From NCBI GenBank assembly GCA_024362935.1, contig JANCRA010000004.1, positions 21,843,121-21,907,120 of the forward strand: 64,000 nt of DNA. Direction: 5' to 3'. Made by a program: the position numbers and the translations under genes. Shown one piece after another: positions 60,601 through 64,000 of the stretch; the stretch's first letter is position 1; each line of letters starts with the position of its first letter. The notes beneath the pieces were generated by a model. The model was not told where the DNA came from. It did no database searches and saw only the letters and a list, made by a program, of their open reading frames with translations. The DNA comes from Setophaga petechia. Taxonomy: Eukaryota; Chordata; Aves; Passeriformes; Parulidae.

Positions 60601-63508
60601 CTGTGTAGCAGACTTCCCAGTACACTGGACAGAAAATATTTCCTGTCCAGGTAGTTTGAGAAGTGATAATAGAGTTTTAAGGAGCAAGGTCTGCAAATAG
60701 TTTGTGTCCATGGGTTTTGTTATCTTCACTACACAAGCAGCTGAATTCTGCATTGGAAATTTTGATGCAAAAGCTTGTAGGTCCCTTTAGTTTTGGTTGA
60801 TTAATTATGGTGGTTCGCGGCTCTACTGCTTGGGTTTCCTACTATAATTATACATTTCAGATGGAAGCAGAAAAGAAAATATGTAATGCTTTGGAAGTGT
60901 GTGCTATCATATATTTGAACAGAGGCTCTTTTAATCATTAAGGGACACTTGAATATAATTGCCATAATCCACACACTTCTTTTTATTCAGTTATGAGGTT
61001 GACAGAGTGAGAGTTGTTTTTTCTTGATTAATTCTTTGCACTTTACTGAAGAACAAACAAGGGTGAACTTCTCATACGCATAGGCTTCGCATAATCATAT
61101 CCATCATTTTCTAAGAAAATTCCAGTCCTTGTCCTCACCTGAGAAGCTGTGCTCTGATATTTAGGCAGTGGAAACACTTCATTAAAAGTGGCAGCTGATT
61201 GCTGAGACTCACAATAGTGTTGAGATTTCACTTAATTTGTTTTTCTTTGAAAGCAGTCATCTATAGTAATTTGTGTAGTGCCTATAGTTAGTTTTGTTTT
61301 CTTGTCAAACCCTGATGAGATGCCAGATTTCTTGAAAATGGATGGCAGTACTGTTGAAATTGGCTTAATTTTTTTTAGGAGCAAGAAAAAAACCCTAAAA
61401 CCCAAAAACAAAACCAAAAAAGGTGGAAAGAAAAAAAAGTAGGAGGAACCACTCAACAATCAATATAGTACTCTTTTTTGTAGTTGTTTTGAACTTCAGC
61501 TCACCTTTGTTTTTTCTGCCATTGATGTGTCTCAATACAGACACAGATATAGTATAAGAGGTTAGGTGGCTGTGTCTGGAAAGCTACGTATCTTTATAGT
61601 GTAGAGAGCAATTTGGGGAAAGAAGTATCTTCTACCTGCCTGATAGTGTTGATTTGTGCCCTATTTTATGCTTTAAGTTTGAGTGTAAGGTGAAGTCAAG
61701 CACAGAGCTTTTCACAGAAAGCAGTGGGAAAAACATCTAATGCCATTTAATGTTGTTTAATTATTTGCATTAATAAAACTGAGAGACAGAAGCAAGGACA
61801 GCATTTAAAAAAAAAACAAACAAGAAACTAAACCCAAAACTCCCACCATGAAATCAGTAGAAGAAACATGTGAAACAAAACCACCTCTTGATTTTAGATG
61901 GAAAGACTAAATAAAGAAGCTGTCAAAAATAAGACGCAGTGCAGGAGGCATTTTATCTTGACTTGAACTTTTCAATTTGTAGTAAATTTGAAATGCCAAA
62001 GTAAATGCAAGACTATAAGCAGAAAAGTACATTGAGATTGTAGGACAATGGATGGCAGTACTACTTCTTTGATGGAGCTTCCGTAGTATCACTACATACC
62101 CATCTTCATCAAAGTGGGGAGTTAAATAGACTTGTTAACTCTTTTTTCCCCCCATCATAGTGGAGAGACTGGCTTCTTTTTAGTTCCAAGAAAACAGTGC
62201 ATGATTTGGGTCACTTCTGTTTGCTACAGTAGTGCTTTGTGTTGTGCTTTCTCATTCCCTAGTTACAACATATTAAAAGTCTCACTGAAGTAGGTGTGGT
62301 CTTTGTGTTCTTGAAAACTTGTTTTCAAAAAGCTAATCCTTCTCTTTTGCTTCTTTGTTTTGTTTTCAAAGTTCTGATGTGGTGTGGGAGACAAAACCCA
62401 AGAAGAAGTCAAGATGGAGACCAATGAGTGTTAAGCAAATTGATAAATTAGAACAAGAATTCAGAGATTACAGTGAGCTAAGCCCTTCAGAAAATAAGAT
62501 TATTGAGTTGGAATCAAATGTTTTGGTAATACTGATAGTTCTCTAATTCTATTGCTTATATGTATGTGCAAGAAAAAAAATAATATATCAACTTACAGTA
62601 AAATTTGAGATGATTGATTTACCTACTCCATTTGAAAACACTTCTTTATTTCTGTATTAAAAAGTGCAGGAAATATTCCACAAAGTTGATATATTGCTAC
62701 AGACTTTTTGTTTTTAGTGCCTGACTTTGAAATTGAGGTGTACCATTTTTGGAGGTTGTAGTACTAAATATGCATAAAACTGCAGTGGGGAAGGTTTGCA
62801 TTTGCTTCATATATTATACCAGTAAATATTAGTTTGGGGTTGATTTGTTTGTTTGTTTTAGCCTGAAATCCTGTATTTTTAAAACGGCTTGTTTTGGAAT
62901 GATTTAACTGTCATTCAACCACATAAAATTGAAAAATAAATTTCAGAAATTATTCTGGAATGTAGAAGCACATTATGCTCCAAATGCTCAGTCCTTGTGT
63001 ATGGATGAGTTCTAGGCACTCATTAGAAATGTGCAGCAGGAAGATAAACACTGGATAGATAAATGATCCAATGTTTATGCCAGTCATAGTCCATTACACT
63101 GTTCAGCTTTTCTTCCAGATAGCTATGTGGTAAATGCTAGTAGCCCCCAAATAATGCACTATTTTGTAATTTTATTTCTATTTTTAATTTATGGCAAAAT
63201 TTGTTTGTTTTAAATAGAGGGAAATTATGACATCTAACTTAAAAGGTTCAGAACTTTTACTGCTAAGGTTCACAATATTGGTGAACAGTGTAAATTTTTA
63301 AGTATATGAAGCAGGATTTTAAAACACTTGGTGTACTAAATTTTCTTTAATAATACAATAGGTATGTCTAACTCCTAATGGAATGAACATGACAATTCAA
63401 CAACCAAATGAGATTCCTATCAGAAGAAATTATCTGCCAGCTTTAAAAGTGGAATACAGTTCCTCTGCACATCAGAAGTCTTTCAGAATTCAAATTTACA
63501 GGATACAA
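545..63508 (+). CDS. VPS13A: VPS13A (chorein), central part: 42 exons, N- and C-termini outside the window
   Basis: Bridge-like lipid transfer protein that moves glycerophospholipids through a long hydrophobic groove at ER-mitochondria, ER-lipid droplet and ER-plasma membrane contacts. The joined exons give 2263 codons with no internal stop, and introns sit in phases that keep the frame throughout. Fragments match human VPS13A closely, e.g. YSETAVDPTLPK, LLYIIETQKVLDLKIN, YWMVNKTGRMLQYKADG, LQDVGISLVNNYTKQEV; VPS13C and VPS13D differ at these places. Order: rod of RBG repeats (exons 1-28), FFAT motif (exon 11), acidic linker (exon 29), VAB domain with six Asn-containing repeats (exons 30-38), and start of the last rod part (exons 39-42). 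The chorein domain and the ATG2-C/PH-like end are outside the window. No frameshift or stop was found, so it looks functional. One intron is GC-AG. Exact ends of the first exon are the least certain. Confidence 0.97.
1265..1359 (+). CDS. VPS13A: VPS13A window exon 2
   Basis: Acceptor gacag, donor gtaagt. Completes a split Ser codon, then encodes LEQLMTQEEKAKLYAAIGY and SETAVDPTLPKS. The last ten residues before the end are nearly identical to human VPS13A. Ends in phase 0. Confidence 0.96.
2157..2299 (+). CDS. VPS13A: VPS13A window exon 3
   Basis: Acceptor gtctag, donor gtgagc. Encodes YEAMKFSVNLLSMSISIREN and ends TQRPGAQAI plus two bases of an Arg codon. The QRPGAQAI block is shared by VPS13A and VPS13C. 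Part of an RBG beta-sheet module. Confidence 0.95.
3585..3786 (+). CDS. VPS13A: VPS13A window exon 4
   Basis: Acceptor tgtacag, donor gtaagt. Completes the split Arg codon, then FETKITSLEVTGVSQG, a serine-rich loop (RLLSSRTAYSDDSTSLLS) and FETNPLDEKADQR, matching human FEINPLDETVSQR. Ends in phase 0 and is followed by a 77-bp intron. Confidence 0.96.
3864..3978 (+). CDS. VPS13A: VPS13A window exon 5, with a GC splice donor
   Basis: Acceptor ttaacag behind a T-rich tract. Encodes MTVNNLVDFFRPPKDVHLEQ and LTSATLMKLEEFREKTST plus the first base of a Gly codon. The frame joins exon 6 only if the intron starts with GC (acag then gcaagtac). The only nearby GT gives a frameshift. The surrounding bases fit a strong U2 donor apart from the T-to-C change. 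Confidence 0.94.
4122..4224 (+). repeat. Intron 5 duplication, copy 1
   Basis: Shares gcactatttgctatcat, tctttaagga, tgtctata and gaagaaatatgaagagcata with 6642-6740 in the same order and spacing. Roughly 80 percent alike by eye. A shorter echo of its flank (cctaaataag) recurs near 4261. Confidence 0.8.
6642..6740 (+). repeat. Intron 5 duplication, copy 2
   Basis: Direct repeat of 4122-4224, in the same orientation, about 2.5 kb away. It may be a local segmental duplication or two copies of an unnamed dispersed repeat. Confidence 0.8.
6867..7003 (+). CDS. VPS13A: VPS13A window exon 6
   Basis: Acceptor tttttcag, donor gtatgt. Completes the split Gly, then LLYIIETQKVLDLKINL, ASYIIVPQKGF and TSNLLLLDLGSFK. 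Very close to human VPS13A. Ends in phase 0. Confidence 0.97.
7104..7149. repeat. Perfect 46-bp palindrome
   Basis: Two 23-base arms with no spacer, centre between 7126 and 7127 (cttgcaag). The arm contains the tandem cttactcttactcttg. A direct copy of part of the right arm (cttgcaagagtaagagta) occurs again at 7169-7186. Confidence 0.97.
7903..8550 (-). mobile_element. CR1 LINE 3' fragment, antisense to VPS13A
   Basis: Reads on the + strand as the reverse complement of a CR1 3' end: tagaatggtttggcttggaa at the left edge, then the UTR block (gtccatcctgaccttgaatg) and the stretch with ctggccacactgctttggat. 5'-truncated. Open frames seen here are incidental. Confidence 0.88.
8551..9180 (-). mobile_element. 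Second CR1 LINE 3' fragment, antisense, directly adjacent
   Basis: Begins tcacagaactactgaatcac and ggaaaagacc, a different CR1 subfamily 3' end from its neighbour, followed by gtccctgggcagcctgttcc. 5'-truncated. The 172-codon open frame at 8648-9166 lies antisense inside it and is not a gene. Confidence 0.88.
9181..9420. repeat. Unassigned GC-richer segment next to the CR1 pair
   Basis: More GC-rich than the surrounding intron and probably repeat-derived, perhaps more CR1 or another element. Contains the small inverted repeat gcacacct/aggtgtgc near 9241. I cannot assign it. Confidence 0.35.
10830..10962 (+). CDS. VPS13A: VPS13A window exon 7
   Basis: Acceptor ttttaag, donor gtaagt. Encodes MASKSRSDLSKIK, then IEDIMSRAYDSFDVQLSSMQ and LLYSKH, matching human LKEIMDRAYDSFDIQLTSVQ. 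Ends in phase 1. Confidence 0.96.
11773..11890 (+). CDS. VPS13A: VPS13A window exon 8
   Basis: Acceptor cttctag, donor gtatgt. Encodes ENWREARKLKNSSQCILQP then VNLEFSRAMVVTDARMP. Human has NWREARKL and LELSKAMVFMDVRMPK at this place. Ends in phase 2. Confidence 0.96.
14310..14355 (+). repeat. A-rich low-complexity run
   Basis: Almost pure purine, made of poly-A broken by ggaagaag and ggaagag. Confidence 0.8.
15372..15403. repeat. TA/CA microsatellite
   Basis: Runs cacacatatatatatatata then tgtatacacacat. Likely variable in length. Confidence 0.85.
15548..15686 (+). CDS. VPS13A: VPS13A window exon 9
   Basis: Acceptor aaaacag, donor gtaaga. Encodes FKLSGQLPLLSIQISDQKV then ILELIDSIPKPE and a Ser/Pro/Ala-rich tail (SAPATSSPPKMTE). 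The tail opens the disordered loop that precedes the FFAT motif. Ends in phase 0. Confidence 0.96.
18890..19250 (-). mobile_element. CR1 LINE 3' fragment, antisense
   Basis: Left edge cagaatcatagattatcctg, then ctggaaaggacccacaaaga and aagtccaactcctggccctg, the classic reverse-complement CR1 3' end. 5'-truncated next to the following copy. Confidence 0.88.
19262..19892 (+). mobile_element. CR1 LINE 3' fragment, sense to VPS13A
   Basis: Covers the end of the CR1 ORF2 (block with gtggccagcaggaccaaggc and ctgtgctcagttttgggctc) and the 3' UTR (ttggacttggtgatctgaag). It ends in the CR1 terminal repeat attctatga near 19882-19890. The only clear + strand CR1 in the window; it lies head-to-head with the preceding copy. 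Confidence 0.9.
20357..20441 (+). CDS. VPS13A: VPS13A window exon 10, low-conservation linker
   Basis: Acceptor ttttag, donor gtaata. Encodes ATLSPVLPTPHSSQGVYPVL then DLHSFAES. Supported by phase (0 in, 1 out), by length and by place: human also has a Ser-rich linker of about this size before the FFAT motif. Residue identity is low, so this is one of the less certain exons. Confidence 0.85.
22161..22333 (+). CDS. VPS13A: VPS13A window exon 11, carrying the FFAT motif
   Basis: Acceptor ccttag, donor gtaaaa. Opens with ESEEEFYDALSSP: an acidic stretch and the seven-residue FFAT core EFYDALS (22172-22192), equal to human EFFDAPC. In the family this motif binds VAPA/VAPB and anchors the protein on the ER. 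Continues with TRRKNLHKQESLKNMTDFQL and FEVAE, matching human TRKLQKQDCSVNMTTFKI. Ends in phase 0. Confidence 0.97.
23846..24002 (+). CDS. VPS13A: VPS13A window exon 12
   Basis: Acceptor tttttag, donor gtaagt. Encodes VLIKLCRLTGDTEMPVLQLD then GLGTELKVRTFDM and LREVGLLCPEYI. Start of a new RBG module after the disordered loop. Ends in phase 1. Confidence 0.96.
24378..24457 (+). CDS. VPS13A: VPS13A window exon 13
   Basis: Acceptor with a long T tract ending ttttag, donor gttagg. Encodes DNDKPVYIITTLDNVEDDLL then TLEYTK; human has PVYLVTTLDNTMEDLLTLEY. Ends in phase 0. Confidence 0.96.
24711..24770 (+). CDS. VPS13A: VPS13A window exon 14 (60 bp)
   Basis: The shortest exon in the window. Acceptor aaatag, donor gtatga. 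Encodes the 20 residues TDIKGPELKTVCQNVLQKIK. Phase 0 on both sides, so skipping it would keep the frame. Followed by a 77-bp intron. Confidence 0.94.
24848..25004 (+). CDS. VPS13A: VPS13A window exon 15
   Basis: Acceptor cttttag, donor gtaagt. Encodes VNFSSLDVHLHTEALLNAMN then YLSNLLPKQE and a charged loop rich in Glu and Lys. Human has VNFSSLDIHLHTEALLNTIN. Ends in phase 1. Confidence 0.97.
25434..25550 (+). CDS. VPS13A: VPS13A window exon 16
   Basis: Acceptor cccatag, donor gtagga. Encodes KYEDIIDLIICADLSCLRIF then IREQNRRIAEIHIE. Ends in phase 1. The following intron is only 81 bp. Confidence 0.96.
25632..25735 (+). CDS. VPS13A: VPS13A window exon 17
   Basis: Uses a GAG acceptor (tttttgag), a rare -3 base. 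Encodes LDSQVIMKKAATDVTAKLKN then ISIVDSDEKALYKK, matching human LDSEMIMRPSETEINAKLRN. Ends in phase 0 before gtaggc. Confidence 0.95.
26174..26341 (+). CDS. VPS13A: VPS13A window exon 18
   Basis: Also uses a GAG acceptor (ttcttgag), behind a T/C-rich tract; donor gtaagt. Encodes ALYITEKEVFNFRMVSYVNA, TNMDVVDNRIYLTVGC and IQVVFVNKFVSSVL. Phase 0 on both sides. Confidence 0.96.
26990..27297 (+). CDS. VPS13A: VPS13A window exon 19 (308 bp)
   Basis: Acceptor tcctag, donor gtaatg. Encodes AFINNFQAAKEAFTEATVRT, GLAERSSRLALDINIKAPVV, IIPQSAMSANVLVADLGLIT and PPVIDSMTVKLSELKLY. The DINIKAPVVIIPQS block is a VPS13A/C signature. Ends in phase 2. Confidence 0.97.
28012..28159 (+). CDS. VPS13A: VPS13A window exon 20
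   Basis: Acceptor tttcacag, donor gtaagc. Encodes LQPVNLEVAVERNLAAAWYH then EVPDIEISGRLKPMN; human has LLPLNLEVVVERNLCWEWYQ. Ends in phase 0. Confidence 0.96.
29070..29220 (+). CDS. VPS13A: VPS13A window exon 21, ends in a Ser/Ala-rich loop
   Basis: Acceptor tttaaag, donor gtaata. Encodes LILSQEDITTILRTLNENAG, matching human FILSQEDITTIFKTLHGN, then about 30 weakly conserved Ser/Ala-rich residues that look disordered. Ends in phase 1 before the 7-kb intron 21. Confidence 0.95.
29336..32480 (-). mobile_element. Long CR1 LINE copy A, antisense, with RT and endonuclease remnants
   Basis: On the - strand it runs, from right to left: end of ORF1 (about 32480-32100), ORF2 endonuclease (about 31990-31230, with VALYSRKCFECTELK and LLDLLLTNREGLVGDAV), reverse transcriptase (about 31060-29900, with FNTFSHSILLEKL at about 30400, a decayed form of the RT block FDTV.HSILLEKL), then the 3' UTR ending near 29336. 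Frames are broken by stops and shifts, so it is dead. Part of ORF1 and the 5' end are missing or cut by copy B. Confidence 0.9.
31074..31140. repeat. AT-rich microsatellite inside CR1 copy A
   Basis: Almost only A and T (ttatataaatttatatatat and similar) placed within otherwise GC-balanced CR1 ORF2 sequence. It looks like an expansion after insertion, starting from the native tttataaaaacattttt. Confidence 0.8.
32486..35480 (-). mobile_element. Long CR1 LINE copy B, antisense, with ORF1 esterase and endonuclease remnants
   Basis: 3' end at tcacagaataacagaatgat. From there rightwards: 3' UTR, a shortened RT part (RT palm-like block near 32790-32850), endonuclease (about 33410-34085, with VVGVCYRPP and LIAITQMWWDNSHDW at 33966-34010) and ORF1 (about 34270 onward). 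ORF1 keeps the SGNH-hydrolase C-terminal block LLSQRGKRALAQELAGLVER and a decayed GDSL block. Stops and frameshifts show it is dead. Right edge is approximate. It is shorter than A between 3' end and RT palm, so an internal deletion is likely. Confidence 0.88.
34274..34510 (-). pseudogene. CR1 ORF1 SGNH/GDSL esterase remnant
   Basis: The - strand shows SQRGKRALAQELAGLVERAL just before the ORF1 stop, the usual C-terminus of amniote CR1 ORF1 esterase. About 130 bases upstream in the element, 34483-34506 reads CNSLLRGT, where the intact family has the GDSL block. The two lie in different frames, so the domain is broken. The key Gly-Asp of the GDSL block is replaced by Cys-Asn. Confidence 0.75.
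36232..36356 (+). CDS. VPS13A: VPS13A window exon 22
   Basis: Acceptor ctaaaag, donor gtaagt. Encodes VTVVTSAVVELHSPVKIKTT then LKLDFRFDSLTLVLYSPNSK. Human has VVTAAVVEVHSRALLVKTTL. Ends in phase 0. Confidence 0.96.
36934..37074 (+). repeat. AT-rich tandem duplication, period about 85 bp
   Basis: ttttgagttattagtggg at 36943 recurs with two changes at 37028, each followed by tttatttaattta and atttttgaaaatat. A shorter third piece lies between them (catttaatttattattttt). It lies just upstream of exon 23. Confidence 0.85.
37160..37329 (+). CDS. VPS13A: VPS13A window exon 23
   Basis: Acceptor taaacag, donor gtctgt. Encodes LLKLAEFKLVLMSAALKMLS, DGSMNASVKLANCTLDDKRQ and SIQKATP. The NCTLDDKR block matches human NCILDDKR. 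Ends in phase 2. Confidence 0.96.
37976..38196 (+). CDS. VPS13A: VPS13A window exon 24
   Basis: Acceptor gtttcag, donor gtatat. Encodes MVEMKRGFEKKVMVDVNYKQ, IVQEIYLCASMEFLLTVADI and FLKANAES. Human has FQEMYICASVEFLQTVANVF. Ends in phase 1. Confidence 0.96.
39353..39585 (+). CDS. VPS13A: VPS13A window exon 25
   Basis: Acceptor tctgaag, donor gtgagt. Encodes MNIVVKNPEIVFVADLTRSD, APALVVTTQCEVFIKN and KACPFLPEERKGSITT. Close to human NPEIVFVADMTKNDAPALVI. Ends in phase 0. Confidence 0.97.
40790..41480 (-). mobile_element. Probable solo LTR of an endogenous retrovirus
   Basis: A 700-bp block, richer in GC than the intron around it, with no coding capacity. Its text (cagaatacaacttgacaccc, tgatcctgtagaagggtttg, gcatctcgcagtgggatgat) resembles a dispersed LTR I recall from passerine genomes. 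On the - strand ATTAAA occurs near 40990, a possible poly(A) signal, which suggests - orientation. No second LTR or gag/pol sequence is next to it. Ends are approximate and no target-site duplication was found. Confidence 0.5.
41548..41640 (-). mobile_element. Short CR1 3' fragment, antisense
   Basis: cccagcactaccatagtacc then ctaaaccatatccctgagtg matches the antisense CR1 3' UTR block (accactaaaccatgtccct). Too short to place in a subfamily. Confidence 0.6.
42576..42668 (+). CDS. VPS13A: VPS13A window exon 26
   Basis: Acceptor tgtatag, donor gtaagt. Encodes VLQPCDFFFEMKQSGTDPQT then ADLTIKSLTIE. Phase 0 on both sides. Confidence 0.96.
43135..43491 (+). CDS. VPS13A: VPS13A window exon 27 (357 bp)
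   Basis: Acceptor tttttag, donor gtaagg. Encodes VSPIIINTVITITSALYQTT, LKMWFLEETNENEDKNPNTE, LEAGVGHRTVPMLLAKSSFV and WSTLINLHSRLELE. The GHRTVPMLLAKS block is nearly invariant in VPS13A. Phase 0 on both sides. Confidence 0.98.
44235..44336 (+). CDS. VPS13A: VPS13A window exon 28
   Basis: Acceptor gatag, donor gtatag. Encodes VHYFNEMFGVWEPLLEPLEV then FKPWTLEIK; human has VHYYNEMFGVWEPLLEPLEI. Last exon of the rod before the VAB domain. Phase 0 on both sides. Confidence 0.97.
45653..45811 (+). CDS. VPS13A: VPS13A window exon 29, acidic linker into the VAB domain
   Basis: Acceptor ctttcag, donor gtaaga. Encodes a Lys-rich start (MKKAKKVLF), the acidic ESDDEEEENYKVPEYKTVI and SSKDQLNITLSKLGLQML. 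Phase 0 on both sides, followed by a 118-bp intron. Confidence 0.97.
45930..46191 (+). CDS. VPS13A: VPS13A window exon 30, VAB repeat 1
   Basis: Acceptor tttctag, donor gtaagt. Encodes the first VAB repeat with its Asn (APFVIINSLGVPITVSPSDS) and TALSS-like MTTLSSKRFYIQI. Human has APFMILNSLGLTISVSPSDS. Ends in phase 1. Confidence 0.97.
47065..47225 (+). CDS. VPS13A: VPS13A window exon 31
   Basis: Acceptor attctag. Encodes PHNHSAVEKIPLTKVGRCIY, KVRHEESGVERSIVSQIDTV and TIRSPIQ. The donor is CAG then gtcatt, a weak match after the first four bases. Phase 0 at the end. Confidence 0.96.
48310..48413 (+). CDS. VPS13A: VPS13A window exon 32, VAB repeat 2
   Basis: Acceptor tacacag, donor gtactt. 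Encodes IRNHFSIPLNVFEEGRCLGT then ASPANEFNIPFSSY. Holds the second VAB Asn (IRNHFSIPL). Ends in phase 2. Confidence 0.97.
49685..49982 (+). CDS. VPS13A: VPS13A window exon 33, VAB repeat 3
   Basis: Acceptor tttccag, donor gtaatt. Encodes MCEGITFDEIMKNVDSLLQR, SLIINIVPVKDALTTSLGAE and HLWPSVLLRNLLPYQITYSV. Holds the third VAB Asn (LLRNLLPYQ). Ends in phase 0. Confidence 0.97.
51116..51511 (+). CDS. VPS13A: VPS13A window exon 34, VAB repeat 4 (396 bp, longest exon here)
   Basis: Acceptor tttttaag, donor gtattg. Encodes DLQLLNYLDQDWRSEYQIKS, TELDIAVHVTYTTGQMVIEI, HSPYWMVNKTGRMLQYKADG and IHRKHPPDYKKPLLFSFQPK. Nearly identical to human over the last two blocks. Fourth VAB Asn in MVNKTGRML. Phase 0 on both sides. 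Confidence 0.98.
52323..52427 (+). CDS. VPS13A: VPS13A window exon 35
   Basis: Acceptor ttcacag, donor gtgagt. Encodes AQLRVTDSELSDPFSLDTVG then SHGSVKCKSHKKEYQ; human has VQLMVTDSELSNQFSIDTVG. Phase 0 on both sides; the next intron is 92 bp. Confidence 0.97.
52520..52666 (+). CDS. VPS13A: VPS13A window exon 36, VAB repeat 5
   Basis: Acceptor ttcacag, donor gtaaac. Encodes VGITINNSSFNITRIVTFTP, FFMISNRSNYTLEVAEEG and KWIPIVLQQ. Fifth VAB Asn in MISNRSNYTLEV. Phase 0 on both sides. Confidence 0.97.
53336..53392 (+). repeat. 19-bp unit, three tandem copies
   Basis: agcagtacttgtttggggt occurs twice exactly, then a third time with changes (agtagtacttgttggaggt). Confidence 0.95.
53525..53995 (-). 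mobile_element. CR1 LINE 3' fragment, antisense
   Basis: Left part gttaggcttggaaaagattt and aagtccacccataaacctgg, then ccaccacttccctgggcagt and gagaccagctccccctttgc, all antisense CR1 3' UTR. 5'-truncated near 53995. Confidence 0.85.
54840..54892. repeat. Perfect inverted repeat, 26-bp arms with a 1-base spacer
   Basis: Left arm 54840-54865 (contains actgaaagaagactaagatt), spacer 54866, right arm 54867-54892 is its exact reverse complement. The 12 bases gaagactaagat recur at 54902-54913. A 22-bp-period direct repeat (gattatgaagattattt) lies just left, and ctaaaaagtt is doubled at 54937-54956. Confidence 0.97.
57253..57381 (+). CDS. VPS13A: VPS13A window exon 37
   Basis: Acceptor ttctag, donor gtaaca. 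Encodes CIPFWPENDANKLLVRVENS then DQQENCLLLHLDNK. Human has CIPFWPEYASSKLLIQVERS. Phase 0 on both sides. Confidence 0.97.
58081..58214 (+). CDS. VPS13A: VPS13A window exon 38, VAB repeat 6
   Basis: Acceptor tgatag, donor gtatgt. Encodes LGGIAVDVNLTEHSTVITFS, NYHDGAAPFLLINHTKEEII and EYGQ. Sixth VAB Asn in LLINHTKEE. Ends in phase 2. Confidence 0.97.
58215..59643 (+). other. VPS13A: VPS13A intron 38 (1.4 kb)
   Basis: Contains a degraded antisense CR1 piece near 59030-59222. Otherwise AT-rich with nothing recognised. Confidence 0.7.
59030..59222 (-). mobile_element. Degraded CR1 3' fragment, antisense
   Basis: gcctgttccactgttttgag, cttcctaatgttcagtctaa and acctcccctggcaca match the antisense CR1 3' UTR. 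The left half is too decayed for a sure edge. Confidence 0.65.
59644..59773 (+). CDS. VPS13A: VPS13A window exon 39
   Basis: Acceptor gttctag, donor gtatat. Encodes SLSELEDCLQPNKAVLYTWA then DPTGSKKLKWRCGN. The YTWADPTGSKKLKW block is a VPS13 family signature. Ends in phase 0. Confidence 0.97.
60135..60370 (+). CDS. VPS13A: VPS13A window exon 40
   Basis: Acceptor tttgtag, donor gtaact. Encodes YLMSFYEGLQRIVLFTEDEN, YESVKAELAEQEIVLSLQDV and GISLVNNYTKQEVSYIGIT. Start of the rod part that follows the VAB domain. Ends in phase 2. Confidence 0.98.
60371..62371 (+). other. VPS13A: VPS13A intron 40 (2.0 kb)
   Basis: AT-rich, with an A-rich, T-poor stretch at 61383-61441 built from aaaaccc and ccaaaaa units. 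No gene or clear transposon. Confidence 0.7.
62372..62525 (+). CDS. VPS13A: VPS13A window exon 41
   Basis: Acceptor ttcaaag, donor gtaata. Encodes SDVVWETKPKKKSRWRPMSV, KQIDKLEQEFRDYSELSPSE and NKIIELESNVL. Human has SDVVWETKPKKKARWKPMSV. Ends in phase 0. Confidence 0.97.
63362..63508 (+). CDS. VPS13A: VPS13A window exon 42, last in the window
   Basis: Acceptor caatag, donor gtgagt. Encodes VCLTPNGMNMTIQQPNEIPI, RRNYLPALKVEYSSSAHQKS and FRIQIYRIQ. Human has RRNYLPALKVEYNTSAHQSS. Ends in phase 0, so the protein goes on beyond 64000. Confidence 0.97.
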
Positions 63509-64000
63509 GTGAGTCATGTCAAAAAGTAGTTGTTACTTATTCTGAAGAACAACTTTTATGGAAACTTGAGTTCATTTCTAGAATTGTTTGGATTTCTCAT
63601 GTTTTCAGTTTAATAGTAATCATTGGCTTTTACATCAGTGCTTCTCAATCTTTGAAAATACTGCTTAAGTGCTTCTTGGAAAAAAAGGAAGACAAATATG
63701 ACTGTTTGGAAAAAAATATTTGGCATTCATCTTACTTGCTTTTTCTTGGAGCATTTCTGTATAACAAGCAAAAAGAGAGGTCACATTTCTAGTCTTGTTA
63801 TGCTCAATATTTTAAGAACAAATCCTTTGCAAATCTTTTGTGGACTATTTATTACTACCAATTTGAAGAGGCTTTTCTAAATTATTAGAATTTGATTATT
63901 ATATTTTGAAAATAGATATATTTTAAGTACAGTAGTGGCTTTTTTCTGCTTTTGGATTGGTGGAAGGCCACAGGTAAAGATCGTATCTCTAGAGTTTGTC

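Larger units (their letters stand above)
681..64000 (+). other. VPS13A: Remaining VPS13A introns longer than 300 bp, nothing found
   Basis: Introns 1 (681-1264), 2 (1360-2156), 3 (2300-3584), 7 (10963-11772), 10 (20442-22160), 11 (22334-23845), 12 (24003-24377), 15 (25005-25433), 17 (25736-26173), 18 (26342-26989), 19 (27298-28011), 20 (28160-29069), 22 (36357-37159, tandem repeat listed apart), 23 (37330-37975), 24 (38197-39352), 26 (42669-43134), 27 (43492-44234), 28 (44337-45652), 30 (46192-47064), 31 (47226-48309), 32 (48414-49684), 33 (49983-51115), 34 (51512-52322), 37 (57382-58080), 39 (59774-60134), 41 (62526-63361), and the partial one from 63509. All are AT-rich, with only short microsatellites such as (AAAT)n at 47855-47882. 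Confidence 0.7.

Noticed and set aside
545..63508. Paralogue VPS13C or VPS13D instead of VPS13A
   Set aside because: Blocks such as LLYIIETQKVLDLKIN, WFLEETNENE and GVWEPLLEPLEV follow VPS13A, not the paralogues. VPS13C has an additional repeated rod segment that is absent here.
1..64000. CRISPR arrays, operons, bacterial promoters or terminators
   Set aside because: The window is vertebrate intron-exon sequence. Tandem repeats found are too short and lack spacer structure.
1..64000. tRNA, rRNA, snRNA or miRNA genes on either strand
   Set aside because: No A/B box pair, conserved snRNA text or convincing short hairpin other than the two palindromes, whose perfect arms and third copies fit rearrangement better than a miRNA precursor.

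Overview
This is vertebrate nuclear DNA: AT-rich, intron-rich, and seeded with CR1 LINE copies. Two CR1 copies keep readable ORF2 remnants, and one ends in the ATTCTATG-type 3' repeat. CR1 density of this kind points to a bird (or another sauropsid). A probable solo LTR near 40.8-41.5 kb resembles a repeat I associate with passerines, but that is memory and not proof.

The window holds one gene only: the middle of VPS13A (chorein, the bridge-like lipid transfer protein mutated in human chorea-acanthocytosis), on the + strand. I find 42 consecutive coding exons between 545 and 63508. Joined, they give 6789 bases, or 2263 codons, in a single open frame with every intron phase consistent. Using the FFAT motif as anchor (human 842-848), the fragment corresponds to about residues 404-2666 of the human protein (3174 aa). 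The N-terminal chorein domain lies upstream of the window. The ATG2-C-like and PH-like C-terminus lies downstream.

Protein layout: exons 1-28 encode most of the lipid-transfer rod (RBG repeats). Exon 11 carries the FFAT motif that docks VPS13A on ER VAP proteins. Exon 29 is an acidic linker. Exons 30-38 encode the VAB adaptor-binding domain, in which six repeats can be picked out, each with the conserved Asn. Exons 39-42 start the last rod segment. All introns are GT-AG except the one after exon 5, which is GC-AG.

The introns hold no second gene. Their content is CR1 LINEs, nearly all antisense to VPS13A. Intron 21 (7.0 kb) is largely two long, same-orientation CR1 copies with reverse transcriptase, endonuclease and, in the second, SGNH-esterase ORF1 remnants. 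Other content is a probable solo LTR in intron 25, two perfect long palindromes (intron 6 and intron 36) each followed by a further copy of the arm, a 100-bp duplication within intron 5, and short tandem repeats. I see no RNA gene, promoter, CpG island or poly(A) site belonging to a gene, and no previously undescribed system. The most unusual items are the palindromes and the GC-AG intron.
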